From Maribacter polysaccharolyticus (GTDB taxonomy: Bacteria > Bacteroidota > Bacteroidia > Flavobacteriales > Flavobacteriaceae): a DNA stretch of 64,000 nt. Under the pieces are notes generated by a model. That model saw nothing but the letters and a program-made list of their open reading frames with translations. It was not told the DNA's origin and did not search any database. Of the stretch, positions 26,822 to 35,678 are shown one piece after another. Both the position numbers and the translations under genes were made by a program. Numbering within the stretch: the stretch's first letter is position 1; every line of letters begins with the position of its first letter. The DNA lies in the NCBI RefSeq assembly GCF_028882255.1, contig NZ_JARBUY010000004.1, forward strand, positions 322,328 to 386,327. Direction: 5' to 3'.

Positions 26822-26845
26822 TAAGGAACTATACGTTACCTTATT
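26820..26845. terminator. Hairpin spanning two convergent stop codons
   Basis: AATAAGG (26820-26826) pairs with CCTTATT (26839-26845), and inside it AAC pairs with GTT with a one-base bulge. The structure overlaps the stop codons of both the ABC gene and the convergent nifU gene. No strong U-tract follows on either strand, so termination is possible but unproven. Confidence 0.35.
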
Positions 26846-27089
26846 CTATGTTTATGACCTCCTCGATTTGAGGTGCATATTTTTTTATGGTCATCTCTAC
26901 CCCGCTCTTTAAGGTCATCTGGTTTACACTACAGCCCACACAGGCCCCTTGTAACCTTACTTTGACCGAGGTATCGTTTTTATCTATGGAAATCAATTCT
27001 ATGTCTCCCCCATCACTTTGAAGGAAAGGACGTATTTCCTCCAAGGCTTTCTCAATATTGGTCCTTATGTCATCCATATTTACAGGCAT
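26841..27089 (-). CDS. NifU C-terminal-domain Fe-S scaffold protein
   Basis: An 82-residue NifU-like/Nfu domain with the CxxC cluster site in GACVGCSVNQMTLK near residues 52-65. Such proteins carry a 4Fe-4S cluster to target enzymes. Its ATG overlaps the stop of the mrp gene by one base (TAATG), so translation is probably coupled; the pair would assemble and deliver clusters, of which this window has many users (nifJ, korAB, ferredoxin). An internal Met at residue 5 is an alternative start. Confidence 0.92.
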   Translation of the reverse strand: MPVNMDDIRTNIEKALEEIRPFLQSDGGDIELISIDKNDTSVKVRLQGACVGCSVNQMTLKSGVEMTIKKYAPQIEEVINIE

Positions 27090-28225
27090 TACTTATTAAC
27101 AGTAGAACAACCGGCCATGGTTGTAATTTTTATGGCCTCGGTAGGAGGCAGATTTTCATTTCTATTTACCAGTTCCTGAACAGCGTTCTTGGTAATATCC
27201 TCAAATGCGGTTGCAATGGGGGAGGACTCCTGTAATGCGGCCGGACGACCTACATCACCGGCTTCCCGAATGCTCTGCACCAATGGTACTTCCCCTAAAA
27301 AAGGAACCTTTAAGTCTTCCGCCATATTTTTGGCCCCTTCCTTTCCAAAGATATAATATTTGTTATCCGGTAATTCAGCAGGTGTAAAGTAAGCCATATT
27401 CTCTACGACTCCCAATACAGGTACGTTAATCGACTCTTGTTGGAACATCGCCACCCCTTTTCGGGCATCGGCAAGCGCCACCTCTTGGGGCGTACTGACG
27501 ACCACTGCCCCTGTTACCGGCATGGCCTGCATAATGCTCAGGTGGATATCCCCGGTTCCCGGAGGCAAATCGATCAACAAGAAATCAAGGTTGCCCCAAT
27601 GGGCATCGAAGATCATTTGATTGAGCGCCTTGGCAGCCATGGGTCCCCTCCAAATCACTGCCTGATTGGCATCGGTAAAAAACCCTATGGACAATAATTG
27701 TACCCCATAGTTCTCTACCGGTTTCATTTTTGACTTGCCATCGATGGTTACGGCCAAAGGTTTTTCATGGGCCACATCGAACATCATAGGCATCGAAGGT
27801 CCGTAAATATCAGCATCCAACAATCCTACTTTAAAACCCATTTTTGATAGGGTAACCGCTAAATTCGCGGTTACCGTGGATTTACCGACCCCTCCTTTAC
27901 CGGAGGCCACAGCAATGATATTCTGGATTCCGGGAATCGGTTTGCCTTTGATTTCATTCACCTTGGGGTTCGCAGGGGCATCGACCTTAAGGTTTACTTT
28001 TATTTTCGCCTTTTCGTATACTTCTTGATGGATGATCTTGAGGATCTCGACTTCGGTTTTTTTACGTGCCTGAAGACTGGGATTGCTTATGGTAATATCG
28101 ATTTCGACCTCATCACCGAATACCTGTACATTCTTAACGGCACCACTCTCTACCATGTTCTTTCCTTCTCCCGGAACCGTAATATGCCCTAAGGCTTTCA
28201 AGATATCTTGTTTGTTCAATTTCAT
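27089..28225 (-). CDS. Mrp/NBP35-family Fe-S carrier ATPase
   Basis: A 378-residue P-loop protein. An N-terminal MIP18/DUF59 domain (about 1-85) precedes the deviant Walker A GKGGVGKST at 109-117; other family stretches are LLDADIYGPS and LIDLPPGTGD. In many Mrp/ApbC proteins a CxxC after ENM holds the cluster; here that place reads ENMAYFTPAELP without Cys, as I recall for other Bacteroidota forms. The remaining Cys near the C-terminus (MAGCSTVNK) might take part. It is upstream of, and overlaps by one base, the nifU gene. A role in cytosolic Fe-S cluster assembly is well supported by family and context. Confidence 0.93.
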   Translation of the reverse strand: MKLNKQDILKALGHITVPGEGKNMVESGAVKNVQVFGDEVEIDITISNPSLQARKKTEVEILKIIHQEVYEKAKIKVNLKVDAPANPKVNEIKGKPIPGIQNIIAVASGKGGVGKSTVTANLAVTLSKMGFKVGLLDADIYGPSMPMMFDVAHEKPLAVTIDGKSKMKPVENYGVQLLSIGFFTDANQAVIWRGPMAAKALNQMIFDAHWGNLDFLLIDLPPGTGDIHLSIMQAMPVTGAVVVSTPQEVALADARKGVAMFQQESINVPVLGVVENMAYFTPAELPDNKYYIFGKEGAKNMAEDLKVPFLGEVPLVQSIREAGDVGRPAALQESSPIATAFEDITKNAVQELVNRNENLPPTEAIKITTMAGCSTVNK

Positions 28226-28454
28226 AGCGATTATCGTTCTTATAATAAATTCATGCTAAACAACAAAGATACGGTATTGCGGTTAGATTAAGAAGTTGGA
28301 AAATTGAATTTCGAGAAGTCTGGCATTCAAAAATTATGAATGCGACAATGTTTTATCGAAAAAATATGTACAACCTCAAAAATACAACTCCGGCAGCCCA
28401 TTTTACCCGAAAAAATGTAGCTTAGTATGCTCATACCTAATAGTACCGAACTTT

Positions 28455-30116
28455 ATGACCCGCAAAACCAAATTTCCCCCATTTGTATTCTTATCCTTAT
28501 CCTTACTCTGGTTTTCATGTTCTTCGAATAAGCAGAACTTTACAAAAAACGATCTTATAAAATCTGAAAAACTGATCGGCCTCGATTTTTCCAAAAAGGA
28601 CATCGACACCCTTTACCCCTATCTGAAAAGAAACCGATCGGGTTTTGACACCTTGCGAAATTATCCTTTGGCCAACGACGTGTTTCCAGCCGTACGTTTT
28701 GACCCGATCCCTTTTGGTTTTGAATTTCGGGAGCAGCAAATAAGCAGCGACTGGACCATTCCTGAAGGTGTAGAAATACCTGAAAATTATGACGATTTGG
28801 CCTTTTACACCATTCCCAAATTGGCATCCTTGATCAAATACCGCAAAATTACGGCAACCGAGTTGACCGAATTTTTCTTGGCCCGGTTAAAAAAATACCA
28901 ACCCACCTTACAATGTAGCATTACCATTACCGATAGCCTTGCCTTGGTTCAGGCCAAACGGGCGGATGAAGAAATCAAAAATGGGAAATACCGTGGTATC
29001 CTCCACGGTATCCCCTACGGCACCAAAGATTTGATGGCTGTACCCGGCTACCCGACCACCTGGGGATCGGCACCGTATAAAGACCAAGTCATCGACGAGA
29101 CGGCTACGGTAATAAAAAAATTGGAAGATGCCGGGGCCATACTCGTATCCAAACTGGTGTCGGGAGCCTTGGCTAGGGGCGATGTTTGGTTCGGCGGTAA
29201 AACCAAAAATCCGTGGGATCTATCCCAAGGTGCCTCCGGTTCTTCGGCCGGTTCGGGTTCGGCTACCTCAGCCGGCCTTGTTCCCTTTGCTTTGGGAACC
29301 GAAACATTGGGATCGATTACCTCACCCAGTACCCGAAATGGGGTAACCGGACTAAGACCGACCTATGGCAGGGTCAGCCGCCATGGTGTAATGAGCCTGA
29401 GTTGGTCGATGGATAAGGTCGGACCTTTGGCCAGAAATGCTGAAGACTGTTCCATTGTCCTATCGGTTATTCAAGGAAAGGATGAAAAAGACCTTACCAC
29501 AAAGGAACTTTCTTTTGGTGTCGATTGGAAAAAAGACATTACCGGCCTAAAAGTAGCTTATTTAAAAGAGGATATTGAGAAAGATACTTCGGATACTGGC
29601 GATAACTTAAGAAAAGCCCTTAAAACCCTAGAGGGAATGGGTATTGCCCCCATAGCGGTCAAAATGCCGAAAGATGTGCCTTACAAAGGCTTTGATATTA
29701 TCCTAAGGGCTGAGGCAGGTGCTTTTTTTGATGAACTCGTACGTTCAGGGGAAGTCGACATTATGGTTGAACAGGACCAAAAATCCAGGGCGAATTCCCT
29801 AAGACAAAGTAGGTTCATCCCTGCCGTGGAATACCTACAGGCCAATAGGCAGCGCCAAGTACTGATGCAAAAAATGCAGGATTTGTTGAAAGATTACGAT
29901 GTGCTCATTTCACCTTCCTTTGGGAATGACCAACTTTTGGCAACCAATTTAACGGGGCACCCTGCCATTGCCATTCCTACAGGGCTCGATAAAAAAACCC
30001 ATCCTACAAGCATGACATTCATCGGCAACTTGTATGATGAAGCCAGCATCCTGCTTTTGGCGAAGGCTTTCCAAGAGCAGACAGCATTTGATGAAATGCA
30101 CCCTCCAGGGTATTGA
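28455..30116 (+). CDS. Amidase-signature-family lipoprotein
   Basis: A 553-residue amidase with an export signal ending WFSC (Cys22, lipobox). The catalytic Ser-cisSer-Lys set can be located: Lys in GIPYGTKDLM near residue 193, the Gly/Ser-rich stretch GASGSSAGSGSA near 260, and the nucleophile Ser in TETLGSITSPS near 283. The family hydrolyses amides of many kinds, including acyl- and peptide-amides. Being lipidated, it should act outside the cytoplasm, unlike GatA. It is convergent with the MGMT-like gene, the two stops being adjacent at 30116/30117. Confidence 0.92.
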   Translation: MTRKTKFPPFVFLSLSLLWFSCSSNKQNFTKNDLIKSEKLIGLDFSKKDIDTLYPYLKRNRSGFDTLRNYPLANDVFPAVRFDPIPFGFEFREQQISSDWTIPEGVEIPENYDDLAFYTIPKLASLIKYRKITATELTEFFLARLKKYQPTLQCSITITDSLALVQAKRADEEIKNGKYRGILHGIPYGTKDLMAVPGYPTTWGSAPYKDQVIDETATVIKKLEDAGAILVSKLVSGALARGDVWFGGKTKNPWDLSQGASGSSAGSGSATSAGLVPFALGTETLGSITSPSTRNGVTGLRPTYGRVSRHGVMSLSWSMDKVGPLARNAEDCSIVLSVIQGKDEKDLTTKELSFGVDWKKDITGLKVAYLKEDIEKDTSDTGDNLRKALKTLEGMGIAPIAVKMPKDVPYKGFDIILRAEAGAFFDELVRSGEVDIMVEQDQKSRANSLRQSRFIPAVEYLQANRQRQVLMQKMQDLLKDYDVLISPSFGNDQLLATNLTGHPAIAIPTGLDKKTHPTSMTFIGNLYDEASILLLAKAFQEQTAFDEMHPPGY

Positions 30117-30449
30117 TCAAAGCTCTTTTCCGGGATCCCAGAAATGTTTCTCAAAATTGACGATCTGGTTGTCGATTACCTCAATGCCTTCACTTTCGAG
30201 AAGTTGTTGCATTAGGGTCGTCCCATCAAAATGATGCTTCCCGGTCAATAGTCCTATTTTGTTCACGACCCGATGCGCGGGTACATCGGGCATGTTATGG
30301 GATCCGTTCATTGCCCAACCCACCATTCGGGCACTTCGGGCCGCACCAAGGTATTTGGCAATGGCCCCATATGAGGTAACCCTACCATAAGGGATGCGTT
30401 TTGCCACCTCATATACCTTTTGAAAAAAATTGGTATTGTCAGTTGTCAT
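30117..30449 (-). CDS. Alkyltransferase-like (ATL) DNA-damage protein
   Basis: A 110-residue protein of the MGMT/ATL fold. The usual acceptor motif PCHRV reads PAHRVV here (near residue 57), so the reactive Cys is Ala and the protein cannot accept an alkyl group. Such ATL proteins bind O6-alkylguanine and hand the lesion to nucleotide excision repair. The wHTH with the arginine finger (GAARSARMVGWAM) is intact. Its start overlaps the stop of the LysE-type gene by 4 bases (ATGA), so it is the last gene of the trmB-lysE-atl operon. Confidence 0.92.
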   Translation of the reverse strand: MTTDNTNFFQKVYEVAKRIPYGRVTSYGAIAKYLGAARSARMVGWAMNGSHNMPDVPAHRVVNKIGLLTGKHHFDGTTLMQQLLESEGIEVIDNQIVNFEKHFWDPGKEL

Positions 30450-31075
30450 CGGTTAAAAATCCTATAAATGGTGATCAATAGGAGTATTACCATCAAAGCA
30501 CTTAGAATATAATTGGAATTCTTTGAAAACCGGTCAGTCTTGTTTTCCAATTTATTGAAATAGACCGTATACATATACAGGACCGAGAAAGTACCACCTC
30601 CGGCGGCCAAAACAAAAACCAAAATATCCCAGACTTCGAATTTTATCCAACCGGAGGCCTTCCACATGATATTGAGACCACTATAGTAAGGAATGGTCAG
30701 CAAGTTTATGGCTGCCATGAACATCCCTTTGTAAAAACTGTTCCTTTTACTGATGTTAACCTGCTTTACGATCTTCTCTTTATTGTTTCTGGCGATCATA
30801 AAAAAATAGATGGCCAAAAAAGCGAATACAAGCACTGCGATCTTAAGCAAGACCTCGACCACGGATGGGTTCCTATGTAAATACTTGGAAATATAAACCG
30901 CTACCACTGCCTGCAACATGATCATGGTCGAAACCCCGAGACTAAAGATCAAACCATTCAATTTCCCTTTCTCAACACTGGTCTTTGCGGCATTCATATT
31001 CAACAGTCCGGGAGGTACGGTTGCGATAAAGGCAGCAGAAAATGTTGCAAAAAAGAGAAAAGGAAGATGTTGCAT
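30446..31075 (-). CDS. LysE-family membrane exporter
   Basis: A 209-residue inner-membrane protein with about six hydrophobic segments, N-terminal family pattern FIATVPPGLLNMNAAKTSVEKG, and a charged loop near 95-110. LysE/RhtB proteins export amino acids or other small molecules; the Bacteroidota branch has no known substrate. It lies 3 bases after trmB and overlaps the ATL gene, forming a three-gene operon of unrelated functions. Confidence 0.85.
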   Translation of the reverse strand: MQHLPFLFFATFSAAFIATVPPGLLNMNAAKTSVEKGKLNGLIFSLGVSTMIMLQAVVAVYISKYLHRNPSVVEVLLKIAVLVFAFLAIYFFMIARNNKEKIVKQVNISKRNSFYKGMFMAAINLLTIPYYSGLNIMWKASGWIKFEVWDILVFVLAAGGGTFSVLYMYTVYFNKLENKTDRFSKNSNYILSALMVILLLITIYRIFNR

Positions 31076-31078
31076 GGG

Positions 31079-31750
31079 CTAGTTTATCCTAAACTTGATA
31101 TAGGTGATTGGTTTTCCTTGCTCAAGATACTGCTTTTCATAGAAAGTTTGTATGGATAAAACTTCCTTTGGACTACCTTCATTTTTATATACATCGTGGT
31201 TCGCATAGATTACCTCCCTACCCGTCCCGTGCAAAAGGCCCAAAGTATACCCGTGCATAAACTCACTATCGGTCTTTAAATGTACAAGACCTTTGGCTGC
31301 AAGTATCAGGGAATACTTTTCCAGGAATACCTCATTGGTCATCCTATGCTTCGTACGCTTGTATTTTATTTGGGGATCAGGGAAGGTAATCCAAATTTCG
31401 GCTACTTCATTTTTACCGAAAATCCGATCTATAAGTTCTATTTGGGTCCTTAGAAACGCCACATTTCCCATACCGTCTTCCAAAGCGGTCTTGGCACCCC
31501 TCCACAAACGGGCCCCTTTAATATCGATTCCGATAAAATTTTTATCGGGGTACATACGAGCCAATCCCAAGGTATACTCCCCTTTACCACAGCCCAACTC
31601 AAGTACGATTGGGTTGTCATTCCCGAAATGGGTGTTCCAATGGTCTTTAAGCGGAAAGGTTTTTTCCTCTATTTCTTTACGACTGGGCTGAACCACATTC
31701 TTGAATGTCTCATTTTCCCTGAATCTTTTTAGCTTGTTTTTGCTCCCCAC
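31079..31750 (-). CDS. trmB: tRNA (guanine-N7-)-methyltransferase
   Basis: A 223-residue SAM-dependent enzyme that makes m7G46 in tRNA. The SAM-binding motif VLELGCGKGEYTLGLA near residue 48 and the family motif WITFPDPQIKYKRTKHR near 120 are clear, as is the substrate region TDSEFMHGYT. The length is typical. First gene of the trmB-lysE-atl operon. Confidence 0.96.
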   Translation of the reverse strand: MGSKNKLKRFRENETFKNVVQPSRKEIEEKTFPLKDHWNTHFGNDNPIVLELGCGKGEYTLGLARMYPDKNFIGIDIKGARLWRGAKTALEDGMGNVAFLRTQIELIDRIFGKNEVAEIWITFPDPQIKYKRTKHRMTNEVFLEKYSLILAAKGLVHLKTDSEFMHGYTLGLLHGTGREVIYANHDVYKNEGSPKEVLSIQTFYEKQYLEQGKPITYIKFRIN

Positions 31751-31821
31751 AGCATCTTAAAATTTAATCCAGCGGCAAATCTAATAAAATCCTATTTGGG
31801 AAGACCATCTTATGCCTTGTT

Positions 31822-32880
31822 TTAAGATTGGCTTTTCTCCATGGTGAATGAAAACTCCGATCCTACACCCTCTGTACTCTCCACATAAATTTTCTCACCA
31901 TGCGCCTCAATTATATGTTTCACAATGGCTAGGCCCAAACCCGAACCCCCTTCTGCCCGGCTACCACTTTGATCTACCCGGTAAAATCGTTCGAACAATC
32001 GTGGGATATGATGGGGGGCGATCCCTTCCCCATTATCGGTGACACGGACAATGACCTTGTTTTTGATCAAATTCTCGACACTTACCTCCGTGGTGCCATG
32101 TTCCTGGCCATATTTTATGGAGTTTACCACTAAATTGGTCAACACCTGTTGTATCTTATCGCGGTCTGCCCTGACCATAATGGGGTTTTCATATTTCATA
32201 TCAAAGGTTAGGACGATCTTCTTTTTTTCGGCCTTCATCTCAAACATGTCAAAGACATTTTGAATGAGCTCAATGATATCGAATTCCACCAACTCCAAAT
32301 TTAAATCCCCAACTTCAAGTTTGGTGATCATATCAAGATCCCTAACAATATAAATAAGGCGTTCGACCCCTTTATTGGCCCTCTGCAAATATTTCCTCCG
32401 TATTCTTTTATCTTCCATTGCCCCGTCTAACAAGGTTAAAATATAACCTTGCACGGTAAAAAGAGGTGTTTTTAATTCGTGGGAGATATTACCAAGGAAA
32501 TCCCTTCTATAGGCTTCGCGGATATTCAAGGTCTCTATTTCGATTTTTTTGTCTTTGGCGAATTTTTCGATTTCCGCAGTAAGCGTCTTCATGTCAGTGG
32601 TAATGGGACCTGGGGTAAAATTGGCCGATTCCAATAGGGCCACATCATCGTATATTTTTTTTATACGCCGATAAATGAACCTTTCGATTCCCAATTGCAA
32701 GACGATGAATGAAATTATAAATATCAATGGTATGAAAACCAGGCACGATAGGACATTCATTGAATTGATGTTCATACCCAGGTACCAAAACAGCCCCATG
32801 AATACCAAGGTAGTACAGATGGTGATGAAAAATGACGACCTTAATGCAAATCGATAGGATTTTTTTATATCGGCAGCCAT
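31822..32880 (-). CDS. Sensor histidine kinase (PhoR-like)
   Basis: A 352-residue membrane kinase with two N-terminal transmembrane helices (about 17-38 and 43-65) and almost no periplasmic loop, so it may sense the membrane or a partner protein. The dimerisation/phosphoacceptor motif is NISHELKTP with His134. The ATPase domain has VNSIKYG (N box), VTDNGEGIAP (G1) and GSGLGLAIVKHI (G2). Its ATG overlaps the response-regulator stop by one base, so the two are coupled. PhoR-like by regulator type, but phosphate sensing is not demonstrated. Confidence 0.94.
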   Translation of the reverse strand: MAADIKKSYRFALRSSFFITICTTLVFMGLFWYLGMNINSMNVLSCLVFIPLIFIISFIVLQLGIERFIYRRIKKIYDDVALLESANFTPGPITTDMKTLTAEIEKFAKDKKIEIETLNIREAYRRDFLGNISHELKTPLFTVQGYILTLLDGAMEDKRIRRKYLQRANKGVERLIYIVRDLDMITKLEVGDLNLELVEFDIIELIQNVFDMFEMKAEKKKIVLTFDMKYENPIMVRADRDKIQQVLTNLVVNSIKYGQEHGTTEVSVENLIKNKVIVRVTDNGEGIAPHHIPRLFERFYRVDQSGSRAEGGSGLGLAIVKHIIEAHGEKIYVESTEGVGSEFSFTMEKSQS

Positions 32881-33566
32881 TATAGCACAAACTTATAGCC
32901 TACGCCTTTAACGGTCTTAAAGTGTTCGTCCCCGATTTTTTCACGCAATTTTCTAATATGCACGTCTATGGTACGCCCACCTACAACCACTTCACTGCCC
33001 CATACCTTATTCAAGATCACCTCTCGCTTAAAAACCTTATTGGGTTTGGAGGTCAACAAGGACAATAATTCGAACTCTTTTCTGGGCAGGATAATTTCCT
33101 GGCCATCATTTACGATTTTATATTCTTCCCTATTGATCTCGATACCCCCGACCTTAAAGATTTCCTCAGCTACCGAAGCCTCTTCCTTGAACCTTCTCAG
33201 GAGCGCCTTCACCTTACTCACCAATACTTTCGGTTTAATGGGTTTGGTGATATAATCATCGGCACCGGCATCAAAACCCGCCAACTGGGAATAATCCTCT
33301 CCACGGGCCGTAAGAAAGGTTATGATCGTATTTTCCAGACCTGGACTTTTACGGATTATACTACAGGCCTCAATACCGTCCATTTCAGGCATCATTACAT
33401 CCAAGATTATCAAATGCGGTATTTTCTTCTTGGCCAAGGCCACACCCTCAACCCCATTCGCAGCGGTAAAAACCTGATACCCTTCGGAACTCAGGTTGTA
33501 GCCGACTATTTCAAGAATATCCGGTTCATCATCAATCAGTAGTATTTTCAGATCTTTCTTTTTCAT
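32880..33566 (-). CDS. OmpR/PhoB-family response regulator
   Basis: A 228-residue regulator with a receiver domain (IDDEP near residue 11, phosphoacceptor Asp56 in LDVMMPEMDG, Lys near 106 in DDYITKP) and a C-terminal winged-helix DNA-binding domain (ILNKVWGSE, VDVHIRKLREKIG-type pattern). It is the first gene of the pair with the kinase. In Flavobacteriaceae this orientation and sequence type is often the phosphate-response PhoBR-like pair, but no pho genes are adjacent. The 252 bases upstream hold no other gene. Confidence 0.94.
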   Translation of the reverse strand: MKKKDLKILLIDDEPDILEIVGYNLSSEGYQVFTAANGVEGVALAKKKIPHLIILDVMMPEMDGIEACSIIRKSPGLENTIITFLTARGEDYSQLAGFDAGADDYITKPIKPKVLVSKVKALLRRFKEEASVAEEIFKVGGIEINREEYKIVNDGQEIILPRKEFELLSLLTSKPNKVFKREVILNKVWGSEVVVGGRTIDVHIRKLREKIGDEHFKTVKGVGYKFVL

Positions 33567-33783
33567 CTCTACGTTAAATTCTATACGTACAATTTATATA
33601 CAAAAAGTAAAGATAATATTAATAGAATGAAAGACTTAAGAAAAGTATATATTGGTAACATTAACATAACATTTAAGCTTACTCCCGGTAACGATTTGTT
33701 AATTGACGACCATGACCTTATGCATTTCATCGATCTTTTGACGTAATCGGATCCCTGTTCCGACCATCGAATACATATATTAT

Positions 33784-33791
33784 TATATTTG
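33784..33791 (+). promoter_or_regulatory. Candidate -7 box (TATATTTG) for the first T9SS mini-protein
   Basis: The exact Bacteroidota -7 pattern TAnnTTTG lies 27 bases before the ATG at 33819. No TTTG is seen at 19-21 bases upstream, so only the -7 half is supported. Confidence 0.45.
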
Positions 33792-33818
33792 TGGCACACG
33801 GTTTGCAATTGAACCTAT

Positions 33819-34127
33819 ATGGAGAAACTCTACTTTGCATTCTTTTTTCTTTTTATTACGTTGGGTTTTGCGCAGGATGTAAAGCCGAATGGGGATATTA
33901 TGGAATTTAAATTATATCCCAACCCTGTCACAAATGGAAAGGTCTACATCATCACCGAAACCAAAGCCCCTAAAAAAATCCATATTTATGATGTATTGGG
34001 GACCCAGGTCATGCAAACCACCCTGCTCAGGGAAGAATTGAATGTCTCCGAATTGGACGCTGGGGTATATGTGCTCCGCGTGTACCAAAAAGACAAAGTA
34101 GCCACTAGAAAGCTGATAGTTAAATAG
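33819..34127 (+). CDS. Stand-alone T9SS type A sorting-domain protein
   Basis: A 102-residue protein made only of a signal peptide (ending LGFAQ, about residue 19) and, after a short linker, a complete T9SS type A C-terminal domain: FKLYPNPVTNGKVYI, then IHIYDVLGTQVM, LNVSELDAGVYVLRV and the final RKLIVK. In normal T9SS cargo this domain follows a large enzyme or adhesin and is removed at the outer membrane. Here no cargo is present. It is the first of two tandem paralogs. It could be a decoy, a spacer on the sortase, or a small surface protein in its own right; none of this is shown. Confidence 0.85.
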   Translation: MEKLYFAFFFLFITLGFAQDVKPNGDIMEFKLYPNPVTNGKVYIITETKAPKKIHIYDVLGTQVMQTTLLREELNVSELDAGVYVLRVYQKDKVATRKLIVK

Positions 34128-34299
34128 TTATTTGACCTTCCTTATCCAACCCAACACCTCCCTTACGCCAAAGGATTCAATTCATCGACAAAATACACGC
34201 TTTGGTTTATTGACCTACAATTAATCGTTTTTCACAACATTTTCAATTTAAGGGTTTTCACTTTAAGTATCTTTATGCTGTTGATCCCAAATCAATACC

Positions 34300-34635
34300 A
34301 TGAAAAAAAGCTACTTCATCCTATTCATAATATCGTCTTTCGTGTTTTTTGCCCAAGAACCCATACCGCATTCAATGGATCACACGGTTGTACGAAACGG
34401 TGAGATCCCCGGATTTAAACTTTACCCCAACCCGGCCTATGACAATGTCGTACATATCAGCACCGCAAAAAATGCCCGAAAGGAAATCGTTGTGTATGAC
34501 GTTTTTGGCAAAGTGGTTTTGACCGACCGTATCTTACAGACCCAATTGAACATTTCCAGACTCATTCCCGGGGTGTATGTACTGCAGGTGACAGAGAACA
34601 ACCATACCATTACCCGAAAATTGGTCGTAAAATAA
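34300..34635 (+). CDS. Second stand-alone T9SS type A sorting-domain protein
   Basis: A 111-residue paralog of the preceding gene, with the same layout: signal peptide (to VFFAQ, about residue 19), a short linker, then FKLYPNPAYDNVVHI, IVVYDVFGKVVL, LNISRLIPGVYVLQV and final RKLVVK. The linker is different and the proteins are clearly diverged, so the duplication is not recent. The 172 bases between them contain a TATCTTTA box near 34268, suggesting a separate promoter. The function is unknown. Confidence 0.85.
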   Translation: MKKSYFILFIISSFVFFAQEPIPHSMDHTVVRNGEIPGFKLYPNPAYDNVVHISTAKNARKEIVVYDVFGKVVLTDRILQTQLNISRLIPGVYVLQVTENNHTITRKLVVK

Positions 34636-34670
34636 GCCCCTTTTTAGAACAAACCAATTTGTCGTATCAT

Positions 34671-34678
34671 TACCTTTG
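34671..34678 (+). promoter_or_regulatory. Candidate -7 box (TACCTTTG) for the LuxE-like gene
   Basis: TACCTTTG matches TAnnTTTG and ends 14 bases before the ATG at 34693. A TTTG is present at 34658-34661 but only 9 bases away, too close for the usual -33 element. Confidence 0.4.
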
Positions 34679-34692
34679 CCATTGGGAATACA

Positions 34693-35673
34693 ATGATCGA
34701 CACTACACAAATATTCAATATCGCCTCCGAGGAGGAGTTCGAACGCATGGCCTTGGACATCTTCAGGTTTCAACTGAAGAACAACCCTGTATACAAGGAA
34801 TTCTGCCACTATTTGGGTAAATCCGGATCAAATGTACGTGGACTGGAGCAAATTCCCTTTTTACCCATTGACTTTTTCAAGACAAAAAAAGTGGTTTCCA
34901 CCACGGTCAAGGAGCACATTGTCTTCTCAAGCAGTGGTACGACGGGGCAAACCACAAGCAAACATTACGTAAGCGATTTGGACGTATACGAACGAAGTTT
35001 TCACAAAGGCTTTACCCATTTTTATGGCGAAGCATCCCAATATTGTATTTTAGCCTTACTACCTTCCTATTTGGAACGCAGCGGGTCTTCCTTGATCTAT
35101 ATGGTCAATGCCCTGATCGATAAAAGCCAACATCCCGAAAGTGGTTTTTATTTGGATGAAATGGATGTCCTCGCCCAAACCCTCGAACGTTTGGATGCCG
35201 AGGGAAAAAAGACACTTCTTATTGGGGTTTCCTTTGCTTTATTGGATTTGGTCGAAAAACACCCCTTACAACTAAAAAACACCATTATCATGGAAACCGG
35301 TGGAATGAAAGGCCGCCGAAAGGAATTGATTCGGGAGGAACTCCATGATATCCTAAAACGGGGTTTCGGCGTCACTGCCATCCATTCTGAATACGGAATG
35401 ACCGAATTGCTCTCACAGGCCTACTCCAAAGGGAATGGTATTTTCAACACCCCTCCTTGGATGAAGCTTTTAATACGCGATACCGAAGACCCCCTGAGTT
35501 ATCTCACTTATGGAAAAACGGGAGGCATTAACGTTATCGACCTGGCCAACATCAACTCCTGTTCTTTTATCGCCACCCAAGATCTGGGCAAGGAACATGA
35601 AGACGGTCGTTTTGAAATACTCGGTCGTTTTGACAACTCCGATATTCGGGGTTGCAACCTCATGGTCATATAG
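34693..35673 (+). CDS. LuxE-like acyl-protein synthetase / acyltransferase
   Basis: A 326-residue member of the LuxE/acyl-protein synthetase family, part of the adenylate-forming superfamily. The nucleotide-binding stretch FSSSGTTGQTTSKHYV begins near residue 76, and SEYGMTELLSQAY near 233 matches the later motif of adenylate-forming enzymes. LuxE activates a fatty acid for the luciferase system, but there are no luxABCD genes here; in Bacteroidota such proteins stand alone and probably activate another carboxylate. It is convergent with tyrS, 5 bases apart. Confidence 0.87.
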   Translation: MIDTTQIFNIASEEEFERMALDIFRFQLKNNPVYKEFCHYLGKSGSNVRGLEQIPFLPIDFFKTKKVVSTTVKEHIVFSSSGTTGQTTSKHYVSDLDVYERSFHKGFTHFYGEASQYCILALLPSYLERSGSSLIYMVNALIDKSQHPESGFYLDEMDVLAQTLERLDAEGKKTLLIGVSFALLDLVEKHPLQLKNTIIMETGGMKGRRKELIREELHDILKRGFGVTAIHSEYGMTELLSQAYSKGNGIFNTPPWMKLLIRDTEDPLSYLTYGKTGGINVIDLANINSCSFIATQDLGKEHEDGRFEILGRFDNSDIRGCNLMVI

Positions 35674-35678
35674 GGGAC

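Noticed and set aside
34693-35673. Bioluminescence operon
   Set aside because: Only a LuxE-like gene is present; luxA, luxB, luxC and luxD equivalents are absent.
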